Notes: generated by a model from the letters alone, not told the origin. A DNA stretch of 64,000 nucleotides from JBDWFY01 sp965275915 (GCA_965275915.1 CBDHYI010000006.1:186001-250000); one strand, 5' to 3'. Shown: positions 8,151-17,072, counted from the first letter of the stretch. Made by a program: numbers and translations.

Positions 8151-9215
8151 ATGGCAAAAGCAGTACGTATTTCATTGGATGTTATGGGTGGCGACAACGC
8201 GCCGGCAATTGTGTTAGCCGGTGCGGAGATAGCGCTTGAACGGCGGCCGGATATTGAATTTCTTCTGTTTGGCAACGAGAAAATCGCTCTTCCGATGTTG
8301 GCGGACTATCCAAGGCTGAAAGCGTCCTCGACATTTCATCACTGCGAGGTGTCGGTCAACATGGACGACAAACCGAGTCAGGCCCTCCGCCAGGGACGGT
8401 GGCGCTCCAGCATGTGGCGATCGATCGAGGCGGTCAAGAACGGCGATGCCGGGGTTGCTGTGTCCGCGGGCAATACCGGTGCGCTGATGGCGATGTCCAA
8501 ATTCTGTCTCAGGACAATGGCTAATATCGACAGGCCGGCAATCGCGGCAATCTGGCCGACCTTGCGTGGTGAATCCGTTGTGCTTGACGTCGGCGCGACC
8601 ATTGGCGCCGATGCACAGCAGCTCATCGATTTTTCCATTCTGGGCGGTGCCATGGCGCGCGCGCTGTTTGGAAAACAGAGGCCGGCTGTGGGCCTTCTGA
8701 ACATCGGGGTCGAGGAAGTAAAAGGACTCGAAGAAGTCCGCACCGCCGGACGGTTGCTGCGGGATGCCGATCTGCCCTCGCTGAAATACGCGGGTTTCGT
8801 TGAAGGTGACGATGTAGGGCAGGGCAGCGTTGATGTTGTTGTCACCGAAGGATTTGCGGGCAACATTGCGCTGAAAACGGCTGAGGGCACCGCCAAACAG
8901 ATCGGCAGTTATCTCAGATCCGCCATGCAGCGCACGTTGCGGGCGAAGATAGGGTACGTGCTGGCAAAGGGCGCCTTTGATCGCCTGCGTCAGAAAATGG
9001 ACCCCCGTAACCTCAATGGCGGCGTTTTTCTGGGCTTGAACGGGATTGTGATCAAAAGCCATGGTGGTACCGATGGAGAGGGGTTTGCCTCCGCAGTTGA
9101 GCTCGCCTATGACATGGTGAGAAACGAACTGATTCACAAAATCGCACAAGACCTTGTGCACTATCACCGCGGAGGCCTGATTGCTGAGGCGGAACAAGAC
9201 GCAGGTGCACAGTGA
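8151..9215 (+). CDS. plsX: phosphate acyltransferase PlsX
   Basis: The 354-residue enzyme makes acyl-phosphate from acyl-ACP and phosphate, feeding the PlsY acyltransferase for phospholipid synthesis. Family landmarks are SLDVMGGDNAP at the N-terminus, GDAGVAVSAGNTGALMA, VVLDVGATIGADAQQL, LLNIGVEEVKG, DVVVTEGFAGNIALKTAEG and FLGLNGIVIKSHGG. Length is normal. The stop codon overlaps the fabH start by four bases, showing translational coupling. Upstream, about 166 bases separate it from the DUF177 gene. Confidence 0.97.
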   Translation: MAKAVRISLDVMGGDNAPAIVLAGAEIALERRPDIEFLLFGNEKIALPMLADYPRLKASSTFHHCEVSVNMDDKPSQALRQGRWRSSMWRSIEAVKNGDAGVAVSAGNTGALMAMSKFCLRTMANIDRPAIAAIWPTLRGESVVLDVGATIGADAQQLIDFSILGGAMARALFGKQRPAVGLLNIGVEEVKGLEEVRTAGRLLRDADLPSLKYAGFVEGDDVGQGSVDVVVTEGFAGNIALKTAEGTAKQIGSYLRSAMQRTLRAKIGYVLAKGAFDRLRQKMDPRNLNGGVFLGLNGIVIKSHGGTDGEGFASAVELAYDMVRNELIHKIAQDLVHYHRGGLIAEAEQDAGAQ

Positions 9216-10189
9216 GCACGACACGATCCGTGATTTTGGGATGCGGCAGTTATCTGCCTGAAAAAATCCTCACAAACGCAGAGCTTGAAAAAATTGTCGA
9301 TACCACCGACGAGTGGATTGTTCAAAGAACGGGTATCTCGGAACGGCGTATCGCTGCTGACGGAGAGGTGACGTCAGATCTGGGTCTCAATGCCGCGGTG
9401 CGGGCGTTGGAAGATGCCGGTATGGATGCGCAGGATATCGATCTCATCGTCCTTGCCACATCAACGCCGGACAATACATTTCCCGCAACAGCCGTCACGA
9501 TTCAGGCACGGCTGGGGATCACGCACGGGTTCGCCTTTGATGTTCAGGCGGTCTGTTCCGGTTTCATCTACGGATTGACAACCGCAGACGCTTATCTGAG
9601 GGGAGGCCTGGCAAAGCGGGCTCTGGTTATTGGCGCGGAAACCTTTTCCCGCATTCTGGACTGGGAAGACAGAACGACATGCGTTCTCTTCGGCGATGGC
9701 GCCGGCGCCGTTGTTCTGGAAGCACGCGAGAGCGGCGGCACCTCTGCCGACCGGGGCATACTGTCTTGTCATCTCCGCTCGGACGGTCGCCACAAAGAAA
9801 AGCTTTATGTCGATGGCGGGCCGTCTTCAACCCGGACAACCGGACACCTTCGCATGGAAGGACGCGAAGTTTTCAAGCACGCGGTCGGCATGATCACCGA
9901 TGTCATTGAAGATGCCTTCAACGCGACGGACACGAGCCCGGACGATCTGGACTGGTTTGTGCCTCATCAAGCCAACAAGCGTATTATTGATGCCAGCGCG
10001 AAGAAGCTGAAAATTGCTGCCGAAAAAGTTGTTGTGACCGTCGATAAACACGGCAACACGTCCGCCGCCTCAATCCCGCTCGCCCTGGATGTCGCGATCA
10101 AAGACGGTCGTATCAAGGAAGGCGATCTGGTGATGCTGGAGGCAATGGGCGGCGGATTCACCTGGGGCTCCGCACTGGTCCGCTGGTAA
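9212..10189 (+). CDS. fabH: beta-ketoacyl-ACP synthase III
   Basis: FabH joins acetyl-CoA with malonyl-ACP to start fatty-acid chains. The catalytic triad is visible: C115 in VQAVCSGFIYGL, H252 in VPHQANKR and N282 in KHGNTSAASIP. The protein is 325 residues, the usual length, and ends in GGGFTWGSALVRW. Translation starts at a GTG overlapping the plsX stop, so it is coupled to plsX. Positioned before ihfA, it forms the plsX-fabH-ihfA-merR order found in rhizobia. Confidence 0.97.
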   Translation: MSTTRSVILGCGSYLPEKILTNAELEKIVDTTDEWIVQRTGISERRIAADGEVTSDLGLNAAVRALEDAGMDAQDIDLIVLATSTPDNTFPATAVTIQARLGITHGFAFDVQAVCSGFIYGLTTADAYLRGGLAKRALVIGAETFSRILDWEDRTTCVLFGDGAGAVVLEARESGGTSADRGILSCHLRSDGRHKEKLYVDGGPSSTRTTGHLRMEGREVFKHAVGMITDVIEDAFNATDTSPDDLDWFVPHQANKRIIDASAKKLKIAAEKVVVTVDKHGNTSAASIPLALDVAIKDGRIKEGDLVMLEAMGGGFTWGSALVRW

Positions 10190-10269
10190 GCCATTGCAAA
10201 TAAGCCATTCCTTAAATGAACAGATTCCGCCGCGGACCTGTTGACCGCCGACCCGCAAAAGCATATCGT

Positions 10270-10298
10270 CTTGATCTTAGACAATTATTTTTTCTAAA
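10270..10298 (+). promoter_or_regulatory. candidate sigma-70 promoter of ihfA
   Basis: CTTGAT (10270-10275) and TCTAAA (10293-10298) are separated by 17 bases and lie 22 bases before the ihfA ATG. The spacer is A/T rich. The match to the alphaproteobacterial consensus is moderate. Confidence 0.4.
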
Positions 10299-10320
10299 GG
10301 CGGTAAAATAGGGGAGCGGC

Positions 10321-10632
10321 ATGGGAGGTAGAACGATCACTAGGGCCGATCTCTGTGAAGCGGTGTATCAGAAGGTTGGGCTGTCTCGCAGCGAGTCTGC
10401 GGAACTGGTCGAAATGGTGCTTTCTGAAATTTCCAACACGTTGACACGGGGCGAGGCAGTCAAACTCTCTTCATTCGGATCCTTTGTGGTCCGTTCCAAA
10501 GGAGAACGGATCGGCAGAAATCCCAAGACAGGTGAAGAAGTACCCATTTCTCCCCGAAGAGTCATGGTTTTCAAGCCAAGTAACGTCTTAAAACAAAAGA
10601 TCAATGATGCGCTCATAAGCGACTCTCGCTAA
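10321..10632 (+). CDS. ihfA: integration host factor alpha subunit
   Basis: The 103-residue HU/IHF-fold DNA-bending protein starts with the dimerisation helices (ITRADLCEAVYQKVGLSRSESAELV). It then has the signature GEAVKLSSFGSFVVRSKGERIGRNPKTGEEVPI, whose RNPKTGE tip enters the minor groove. The N-terminal motif TRADL and the position after fabH point to the alpha rather than the beta subunit or HU. It acts with IhfB, encoded elsewhere, in recombination, replication and sigma-54 promoter architecture. The start follows an AGGGGAG-like Shine-Dalgarno. A MerR-type gene follows after 37 bases. Confidence 0.95.
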   Translation: MGGRTITRADLCEAVYQKVGLSRSESAELVEMVLSEISNTLTRGEAVKLSSFGSFVVRSKGERIGRNPKTGEEVPISPRRVMVFKPSNVLKQKINDALISDSR

Positions 10633-10669
10633 GCTGTTTCGAACGGGAACGGAAAACAGCTGGTGATCG

Positions 10670-11329
10670 ATGACGACGGAAAAAAGCCCTGAAGCCTTTC
10701 GGACTATCAGCGAAGCTGCGGAAGACCTTGACCTTCCGCAGCATGTTCTGCGTTTTTGGGAAACGAGATTCTCTCAGATCAAGCCGCTGAAGAGAGGTGG
10801 TGGCCGGCGCTATTATCGTCCGGACGATATCGATCTTCTGCGCGGTATCCGGTATCTGCTTTATGGCGAGGGCTATACGATCAAGGGTGTCCAGCGCATT
10901 TTGAAGGAGCGCGGCGTCCGGTACGTTATGGCCGTCTGGCGCGATGATGCCGATGAGTATCTGGCGGATGCGGAACTGCCGCAGGAGACAGCGGAAGCTA
11001 TCAGCAATTCGGTTGCACGAGCTCTGGCAGCGGCAGACGTCGGCGGCGGATCAGCCGATGACGCTGCGGAGGCGGCACCGTCAGAATCTTCATCTGCGAC
11101 GGATTTGATGGATGGCCTGGGCGAACGCCCCCGCGATGTCCTGTCCGATGACGAAGCCGGTCCCGGAGGCGGTAAATCGCCGTTCGGCTTTATCGGCCGT
11201 CTTCGCGAGGACAACCGAAAGGATGGTGGCCGCCAGGAAGCCAACCTGTCCAAAGAGGACATCAGGCGTTTGCAGGGTACGCTTTTTGAGTTGCTGGAAT
11301 GCAAGCGACTGCTTGATCAGGCGCGTTAA
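10670..11329 (+). CDS. MerR-family transcriptional regulator (ihfA-linked type)
   Basis: Residues 10-80 form a MerR winged helix-turn-helix with the variant motif EAAEDLDLPQHVLRFWETRF and the wing GGGRRYYRPDDIDLLRGI. Unlike classical MerR proteins, the C-terminal part is not a ligand-binding coiled coil with cysteines. It has a long Ala/Asp/Ser-rich linker (about 105-150) and a short conserved tail containing LQGTLFELLECKRLLDQ. This architecture sits next to ihfA in many alphaproteobacteria, and its targets are unknown. The protein is 219 residues and is probably co-transcribed with ihfA. Confidence 0.9.
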   Translation: MTTEKSPEAFRTISEAAEDLDLPQHVLRFWETRFSQIKPLKRGGGRRYYRPDDIDLLRGIRYLLYGEGYTIKGVQRILKERGVRYVMAVWRDDADEYLADAELPQETAEAISNSVARALAAADVGGGSADDAAEAAPSESSSATDLMDGLGERPRDVLSDDEAGPGGGKSPFGFIGRLREDNRKDGGRQEANLSKEDIRRLQGTLFELLECKRLLDQAR

Positions 11330-11447
11330 TCTGTCCGGCTTCAGAGATCGACCGGTCGTCGCAGGAGGCGAGCCGTTGGCCCGGAGCACGTCTACGGCTA
11401 CAATGGCGCGTCGTGTTTTGCAGTCCGCGATGGAACTGGATGAAACC

Positions 11448-11837
11448 ATGAATATCGGACAGGCCGCCACCGCCTCAAATGTGTCCGCAAAAATGATCAG
11501 ATACTATGAATCCATAGGCCTGATTGAAGCTGTGACACGCACCGAGGCTGGATATCGCGTTTATGAGGAAAGCGACGTTCATATCCTCAAATTCATTCGT
11601 CGCTGCCGCGATCTTGGTTTTTCCATTGAGCAGATCGGCAAACTCATTGCATTGTGGCAGGATCGGGATCGCGCAAGTTCCGAAGTCAAAGCAATGGCCG
11701 TGACGCATATTCATGAGCTGCGAACAAAGATCGATGAACTGGAATCGATGGCCCGCACCTTGGAGCACCTGGCGAATAACTGCCATGGCGACAGCCGTCC
11801 GGACTGCCCGATTATTGAGGACCTGGCGGCAGAATAA
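11448..11837 (+). CDS. CueR/HmrR-type copper-responsive MerR regulator
   Basis: The 129-residue MerR-family activator has the helix-turn-helix MNIGQAATASNVSAKMIRYY, the wing TEAGYRVY and the dimerisation helix. Its C-terminal metal loop NNCHGDSRPDCPI places cysteines at 112 and 120 (C-x7-C), the copper(I)-binding arrangement and numbering of CueR. The start at ATG 11448 fits the family; the open frame continues far upstream but overlaps the merR gene. Usual partners, the copper ATPase copA or a copper chaperone, are not nearby. Instead a decayed acetoacetate decarboxylase follows, so it is an orphan here. Confidence 0.9.
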   Translation: MNIGQAATASNVSAKMIRYYESIGLIEAVTRTEAGYRVYEESDVHILKFIRRCRDLGFSIEQIGKLIALWQDRDRASSEVKAMAVTHIHELRTKIDELESMARTLEHLANNCHGDSRPDCPIIEDLAAE

Positions 11838-12258
11838 GGAGCCTTGAACATTTTTGGGCTCGAGACGACAACGGGAACTGGGCGCCCGAGAATGCGGTTC
11901 GCCTGCTGCGGCGACATTTCGATGTTATGACAGTTAATAGTTGATTTTGCATCGGGATATAAACATAGCGAACTGGACAAAGACGCCGTGCTTGCAACCA
12001 TGCTGCAACCGAGTTTCTTATTGAAGGTCATCCCACATGTGGACTGCACGCCGCGAATTTGCGAGCTGGTGAAAGACCATCTGCAGGATGTCACGGTGAA
12101 AGGCGCCTGGAAAGGACCGTGCGGCCTGACCGTTCACGATCATGCCCTTGCCCCGATTTTGGCCCTGGCCGGTGCGGGAAGTCGTCTCCGCGACCCACAT
12201 CCTAGCGGATCTGACCATCGGTCTTGGAGAAATGGTTCACGACTATCTGGCGGACTGA
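11838..12258 (+). pseudogene. adc: acetoacetate decarboxylase remnant, frameshifted
   Basis: In one frame, from about 11952, translation gives SGYKHSELDKDAVL, then FLLKVIPHVDCTPRICELV, LQDVTVKGAWKGP and HALAPILAL, the C-terminal half of acetoacetate decarboxylase. At about 12168 one extra base shifts the frame. The next frame continues as PVREVVSATHILADL and TIGLGEMVHDYLAD to a TGA at 12256-12258, the expected family C-terminus. Upstream of GYKH the frame contains a TGA and only faint similarity, so the N-terminal half is lost or unrecognisable. The family is about 245 residues and converts acetoacetate to acetone and CO2. The copy here cannot be functional. Confidence 0.8.
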
Positions 12259-12417
12259 AAAAAGGCGGTTGGATGACAGCCGACTGCTAAACCTGCTGAG
12301 CTTCTGAATGGCACTGTCTGGCCGATTGAGTATTGCGGCACGGCCAGTTCAGGGAGGCACTTAATGTTACATGGCATCATATTGAATATCCCAGACCGGA
12401 AAGGCCGTCGATAAAGG

Positions 12418-12657
12418 ATGGACCCGAGAGATGAAGCGGCCCAGGACTTCAATCGGATTGCGCCCGAATTAGAGCGTGCAGCCGAACACGCGCGAACTGC
12501 TGCGAACCATTTCAGAGAACGGGACATCCCGTCTTCAGGTGCGCACACGGTGGCCCTGTTTGGACACCTTGAGCATGCAAAAGAACTGCTCGCAAACCAT
12601 ACAAAGATTGCAGCGCATTTTGCTTGCGTCCCTGGAAGCGATCCAGAACAGGCATAA
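12418..12657 (+). CDS. small hypothetical protein (79 aa)
   Basis: This is a predicted soluble, alpha-helical 79-residue protein, starting MDPRDEAAQDFNRIAPELERA, with several His and Ala residues (HARTAANHF, GHLEHAKELL). GGAAAGG lies about eleven bases before the ATG. The codon pattern looks coding, and I believe similar small proteins exist in Rhizobiales, but I cannot name a family. It lies between the adc remnant and tRNA-Pro, a locus with signs of gene loss, so it may be a relic. No function is proposed. Confidence 0.55.
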   Translation: MDPRDEAAQDFNRIAPELERAAEHARTAANHFRERDIPSSGAHTVALFGHLEHAKELLANHTKIAAHFACVPGSDPEQA

Positions 12658-12819
12658 TTCTGATATTTCCTTGAGGCGGATGAGGCGGGAGCTATCGACC
12701 ATTGTCTGTTCAGGGTAACAGGTCATGCCGCGGCCCCGGAAGAAGGCACAAGAACCCGTTGTCCTGTTCATTCGAACCAACAGACAGACTACTTCTTAGT
12801 ACCAGGTCTTTGAAAAGAT

Positions 12820-12896
12820 TGGTCGGGCAGGCCAGATTTGAACTGACGACCCCTTCACCCCCAGTGAAGTGCGCTACCAGGCTGCGCTACTGCCCG
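12820..12896 (-). tRNA. tRNA-Pro (anticodon GGG)
   Basis: Read on the minus strand, a 77-base cloverleaf includes an encoded CCA. The acceptor is CGGGCAG/CTGCCCG, the anticodon stem CTTCA/TGAAG encloses loop CTGGGGG (anticodon GGG), and the T arm GTCAG-TTCAAAT-CTGGC is complete. It decodes CCC and CCU. It lies between the small hypothetical gene and the 3' end of the polysaccharide ligase/polymerase gene. Confidence 0.95.
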
Positions 12897-12947
12897 ACTT
12901 TCGCTCGCGATACCTGTGAGGGCCGGAGCAGAGTGTACGTACAGGCT

Positions 12948-14234
12948 TCACCGATAATGCGCAAGGGTCTGATCGGCATTTGGGTGAATTCTTTGACGGG
13001 AAGCCACTTCGGAAACCTGCTTTTTCTTCCAGAGCTTTTCGGCACCAATCATGCCCCAGGCAAGACCGAAAAGAAGATAGACGTGACGCCAGTGATCGGT
13101 ATCGATGATCATGCCGATCAGGCAATGACCAAGCAGCACCGCAAAAACACACGCGGCATAGCCTTGCCAGGGACGCGGCTTGAAGAGAAGTGGGAAAAGG
13201 GCCGCCAGCGTCCAGATTACCAGAATGATGTATGAGATACCGCCCAGCCAACCATAAGCAATGAAACCTTTGAGATAGACGTTGTGCGGATCTTCCGAAA
13301 AGTGCTTCCAGAATTCCAGCGGCCCTATGCCCAGCGGCGTTTGCATCACAAGCTCAAAGCCAAGGGCAAATCTGGCAAAACGGCCCAGATGTCCGCCATC
13401 ATAGTCCTGAACGAGCTTGGCGCGCTCGGCAAAGAGTGAGGACACGGAGTCAACGGACAGCGCGAAGGCAATCATCGCGATCAACAGGACCACGCCGATG
13501 ACGGCAAGCCCGATCAGGCGGAGGCGTCTGAGAGAATTCGTTTCGGTAAGAAAGGTGAGCAGAGCCACGACGAGAAATGAAAAGGCCGTCAAGCCCCATG
13601 CCCCGCGGGAAAATGCCAGAAAAATGCCGAGCATAATGATGCCGAACTGGGGCAGGAGAGGAAGGATCTTTCGCATTGATCCGGTAAGGATGCGCCGAAA
13701 CAAAAAAATGGTCGGCAGGACACAGAACGGCCCGTAGACGTTCGGGTCCTGGAAGGTCCCCATGGCGCGGCTGTAGCGAATGAAGTTTTCCGCACCGGGA
13801 ATAAGCCGGAAGTAGGCAAGAACCGCGATGATCGAGACAAGGACAGCGGCCGCTATGTAGCTCTTCTCGATCAGGACCAGCCGCCTTGGCTGGTCACAGA
13901 CAACCGATGCGAAGAAGATGGATGTCAAAACCAGAAAGCCGGAAACAGCCATGTAAAGCGGTGCTTTGTCCCAGGCCGTAACCTGCGTTACCGACAGGCA
14001 TCCGCCTGCCATGTAAAGCAGAAACAGAATCGTCAGCGGTCCGAACTCGGACCTGATCTTGAGCCCGCATAACGCCCAGACGGCAACCACCGCAACCATG
14101 ATGATGTCGTACGGCGCCGGCTCTTTCATCACAAAGCCGCTGACAAAGATGCAGAATATTATGGTGAGATCGCCAAGCCGCTGCCCGGATATCAGCATAG
14201 GCGATCTGACAGGAACGGCTCCGGTGTTATTCAT
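12948..14234 (-). CDS. O-antigen ligase/Wzy-type polysaccharide polymerase
   Basis: The 428-residue protein has about eleven hydrophobic segments and the O-antigen ligase (Wzy_C/WaaL) layout. A run of helices comes first. A large periplasmic loop at about residues 260-320 follows (SLFAERAKLVQDYDGGHLGRF, LGIGPLEFWKHF, DPHNVYLKGFIAYG), then closing helices. DPHNVYL with its His is the conserved motif of this superfamily. Within this exopolysaccharide cluster it most likely polymerises repeat units. The gene starts two bases after the stop of the sugar-phosphate transferase, so it is translationally coupled. Ligase and polymerase cannot be separated by sequence alone. Confidence 0.85.
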   Translation of the reverse strand: MNNTGAVPVRSPMLISGQRLGDLTIIFCIFVSGFVMKEPAPYDIIMVAVVAVWALCGLKIRSEFGPLTILFLLYMAGGCLSVTQVTAWDKAPLYMAVSGFLVLTSIFFASVVCDQPRRLVLIEKSYIAAAVLVSIIAVLAYFRLIPGAENFIRYSRAMGTFQDPNVYGPFCVLPTIFLFRRILTGSMRKILPLLPQFGIIMLGIFLAFSRGAWGLTAFSFLVVALLTFLTETNSLRRLRLIGLAVIGVVLLIAMIAFALSVDSVSSLFAERAKLVQDYDGGHLGRFARFALGFELVMQTPLGIGPLEFWKHFSEDPHNVYLKGFIAYGWLGGISYIILVIWTLAALFPLLFKPRPWQGYAACVFAVLLGHCLIGMIIDTDHWRHVYLLFGLAWGMIGAEKLWKKKQVSEVASRQRIHPNADQTLAHYR

Positions 14235-14236
14235 TG

Positions 14237-15811
14237 TCAGTAAGCGTTTTCTGTATTGAACAGCCGGAAAGGCGTCAGGAACAGGATTTTCAGATCGAAC
14301 AGAACCGACCAGTTTTCGATATAGTAGATATCGTGCTCAACGCGGGCCTGCAGTTTCTCCGGCGTATCGATTTCGCCGCGCCAGCCATTGATCTGGGCCC
14401 ATCCGGTGACACCTGGTTTTACTTTGTGGCGGGCGTAATAGCCATCGACCACTTCGCACCACAATTTGCTGTCGGTATGTGCATTCACCGCATGGGGGCG
14501 GGGGCCGACAAGCGACAATTCGCCTTTTAACACATTGATGAGTTGCGGTAGTTCGTCAATGGAGGTCTTTCGAATTAAGCGGCCAACCCTGGTTACGCGC
14601 GGATCGCTCTTTGTGACCGCCGTCTTTGCGTCCGGATCCGCCATCTCGTGATACATCGAACGGAATTTCAGGATGTCGATGATTTCGTTTTTGAATCCAT
14701 GCCGTTTTTGCCGGAAAATAACCGGGCCTTTGCTTTCCCATTTGATGGCGATCATGGTGGCAAGCATCAGAGGGGAAAGGACGACGAGGGCAATTGATGC
14801 GAAGACCAGGTCGAAAACGCGTTTCTGTATCGATTTCCAATTGGCAATCGGCTTGTCGAGCATGCTGACAAACGGAACCTTGCCGACATAGGTATAGCGC
14901 CGTGACTTGAAATTGAGCTTATCCGTATGGGCGGAAAGATGGATGTCGACCGGCAGCACCCAGAGTTTTTTCAGAAGCTCCAGCACCCGTTTTTCCGCGG
15001 TCAGCGGGATTGTGACGATCAGCATGTCGATTTCCGCGACCCGTGCGAAATCGACAAGTTCGCTCACGTTTCCAAGTTTGCGATATCCGGCAATACTGGA
15101 GGGTGAGCGGTCATCGGCCCGGTCATCAAAAACACCGCAAATGCGAATGTCGTTTCCAGGTTGCACCTCCAACTCACGAATAAGATCAGCAGCGCCTTCG
15201 CCACCGCCAACGATCACCGCGCGTCTTTCGAGGCGTCCTTCCTTGGTCCACTTTCGGATTCTGACGGCCAGAAAAGCCCTGAACAGACTGTAGAAGAGCA
15301 GACCGCCGGTGAACCACGTGGCAACGAAAACGCGCGAATAGACATCGCTTACTTTCAGGAAGAAGAGCGCGACCGCAAAAAAGGCAAAGACAACGGTCCA
15401 GGCGGCAAACACCCGCCCGATCCTTTGAGTAAAGTTGGCGAGCGAATGCAGACGGTATCCGTCTGCGGCTTGAACCATGATGCTGGCAAGGCAAGGTCCG
15501 ATCAGCAGAGGCGGTGCGTAATAGATCGCGGGAATATCGGGGTAGACGAGAAAGAAACAGGCACTGAGCCCGATCACCAGAATGGCCAGAAATTCCACGA
15601 TCCGCACAGTGTCGATCAGAACCTGATGAGAAATGGATTTCTTTCTCAGTCGGTTGGCAACCCTCAGAGCATCTTCGGATATGGCACCGGCGGCAGCCTT
15701 TGATGCCTCGTTGCGCGCATCCGATTCCCAGTCATTCAATTCATCGATCGTATCGAAAGCATCGCTGGGAATTTTGGGTTCGACCGCACCTTTTTTGGAT
15801 GACTGTGCCAT
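14237..15811 (-). CDS. undecaprenyl-phosphate sugar phosphotransferase (WbaP/WcaJ type)
   Basis: The 524-residue polyprenyl glycosylphosphotransferase puts the first sugar phosphate on undecaprenyl phosphate. The N-terminal half has about four helices (residues 60-190) and a Rossmann-like CoA-binding domain (RRAVIVGGGEGAADLIREL). After another helix comes the catalytic bacterial sugar transferase domain: KRVFDLVFASIALVVLSPLM, VIFRQKRHG, DILKFRSM, RKTSIDELPQLINVLKGELS, LVGPRPHA and KVKPGVTGWAQING. It resembles initiating enzymes for glucose or galactose, and the donor is not defined by sequence. It starts an exopolysaccharide operon with the genes on either side. Confidence 0.92.
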   Translation of the reverse strand: MAQSSKKGAVEPKIPSDAFDTIDELNDWESDARNEASKAAAGAISEDALRVANRLRKKSISHQVLIDTVRIVEFLAILVIGLSACFFLVYPDIPAIYYAPPLLIGPCLASIMVQAADGYRLHSLANFTQRIGRVFAAWTVVFAFFAVALFFLKVSDVYSRVFVATWFTGGLLFYSLFRAFLAVRIRKWTKEGRLERRAVIVGGGEGAADLIRELEVQPGNDIRICGVFDDRADDRSPSSIAGYRKLGNVSELVDFARVAEIDMLIVTIPLTAEKRVLELLKKLWVLPVDIHLSAHTDKLNFKSRRYTYVGKVPFVSMLDKPIANWKSIQKRVFDLVFASIALVVLSPLMLATMIAIKWESKGPVIFRQKRHGFKNEIIDILKFRSMYHEMADPDAKTAVTKSDPRVTRVGRLIRKTSIDELPQLINVLKGELSLVGPRPHAVNAHTDSKLWCEVVDGYYARHKVKPGVTGWAQINGWRGEIDTPEKLQARVEHDIYYIENWSVLFDLKILFLTPFRLFNTENAY

Positions 15812-15857
15812 GTTCTATGTTTTGCCTTCGGGTTTGCGCGAAAGGTGTTTTTTGAGC

Positions 15858-17072
15858 CTATTTGCTGTTTTCGGATGAGAGTGGGCCGGTCGCGGGTACA
15901 GCGTTTCGTTCGCCTCTGCGGCCTGCTGTTTTTTCGGGTGCGGCCAGGTCGTCGTAAAATGAGCCGATCGTCCGGGCCATCGTTTCCACCGAAAATGTCT
16001 CGGCGACCCTCTTTTTTCTGCGGGGAGCCAGGGACGCTCTTTCGGTTTGATTTTTCATGTATTCCCGCATCGCGTCCGTGAGGGCCGACTGACTATCGGG
16101 AACGATGAGAGCCGGATCGTCTTGCGCTATGATTTCGGATACGCCTCCGACACGCGTCGCAATGATCGGGCGTCCGGCGGCGATGGTCTCAAGGACAATG
16201 TAGGGCAGGGCCTCCGCACGCGAGGGAACAACCACGCATTTTGAGAGTGCAAAGGCATCGCGAATGGGCATAGGGTCAAAGAAACGGATATGCGAAGACA
16301 GACCCAGCTCCTTGACCACGTCCAGATATTTCTGATGATCAGGGCCATCGCCAATGAGATTGGCTTTGATGGTCAGGCCGTCTTCCTTGACCAGTGCTGC
16401 GACGGCATGGATGAACAGATCCATACCCTTGAGGTCGCGCTGCATGCCGATACAGGAAAAATCCGCGGCGTCCGGTGTCGGATCGACGGGCTCGAATTCT
16501 TCCCGACGCAAGCCGTTGTAGGCCACTACATGGGGAACACCGGGCTGGCCCACAGAGGACACATAACGATCCCGTTCGTACTTGCAGACAAAAATCAGAC
16601 CGTCAGACAATCTGCCGAGAAACCGTTCAAGGGCGAAGAAAATGTGCCCTTTGGGGCTCTTCGGATTGTAATGAAGGCTGCCGCCGTGCGGGCAATAAAG
16701 TCGTTTTACATCATGGCCTCCGGCACGCAGATAGGTTCCGATAAGGCGTGCGAAAGCCCCTCCCTTTGCTCCATGGCCGTGAAGGACATCGGGTTCGATC
16801 GCCTTGATGTGACGGTAAAGCCGCCAGGTCGAAATCATGTCGCCGGGAGTCAGGCTGCGTGCCATTGGAAAGCGTGCAACGCCAAAAGCCAGTTTGGGAG
16901 ACAGACGTTCGATTTGGTCAGCCTCGAACCGGCCGCCGGTTTTTGAATCGCAGATAACGCCGACCTTATGACCATGTCGTGTCTGTTCAAGGGCCAGATC
17001 GGCAATGTGGCGAAATATCCCGCCAATCGGTGCCCGAACACAGTGAACGATCTTTCTTGATTGTCCGGTCAT
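15858..17072 (-). CDS. GT-B fold glycosyltransferase family 4-like
   Basis: The 404-residue cytoplasmic glycosyltransferase has the GT4 layout. The N-terminal acceptor domain includes RAPIGGIFRHIADLALEQTR and HGHGAKGGAFARL. The C-terminal donor domain has a nucleotide-sugar pattern: LIGDGPDHQKYL, FALSKCVVVPSRAEALPYIV, with the E of SRAEALPY in the EX7E motif, and VLETIAAGRPIIATRVGG. It adds a sugar to the lipid-linked repeat unit of the exopolysaccharide. GGAAGGGTCA precedes the ATG at 17072. The C-terminal 25 residues are disordered. Specific donor and linkage are unknown. Confidence 0.9.
   Translation of the reverse strand: MTGQSRKIVHCVRAPIGGIFRHIADLALEQTRHGHKVGVICDSKTGGRFEADQIERLSPKLAFGVARFPMARSLTPGDMISTWRLYRHIKAIEPDVLHGHGAKGGAFARLIGTYLRAGGHDVKRLYCPHGGSLHYNPKSPKGHIFFALERFLGRLSDGLIFVCKYERDRYVSSVGQPGVPHVVAYNGLRREEFEPVDPTPDAADFSCIGMQRDLKGMDLFIHAVAALVKEDGLTIKANLIGDGPDHQKYLDVVKELGLSSHIRFFDPMPIRDAFALSKCVVVPSRAEALPYIVLETIAAGRPIIATRVGGVSEIIAQDDPALIVPDSQSALTDAMREYMKNQTERASLAPRRKKRVAETFSVETMARTIGSFYDDLAAPEKTAGRRGERNAVPATGPLSSENSK

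Noticed and set aside
10215..10310. 31-codon frame ahead of ihfA
   Set aside because: No ribosome site, basic low-complexity peptide, and it overlaps the promoter candidate.
11112..11447. N-terminal extension of the CueR-type regulator
   Set aside because: It overlaps the merR gene in another frame, and the conserved CueR start is at 11448.
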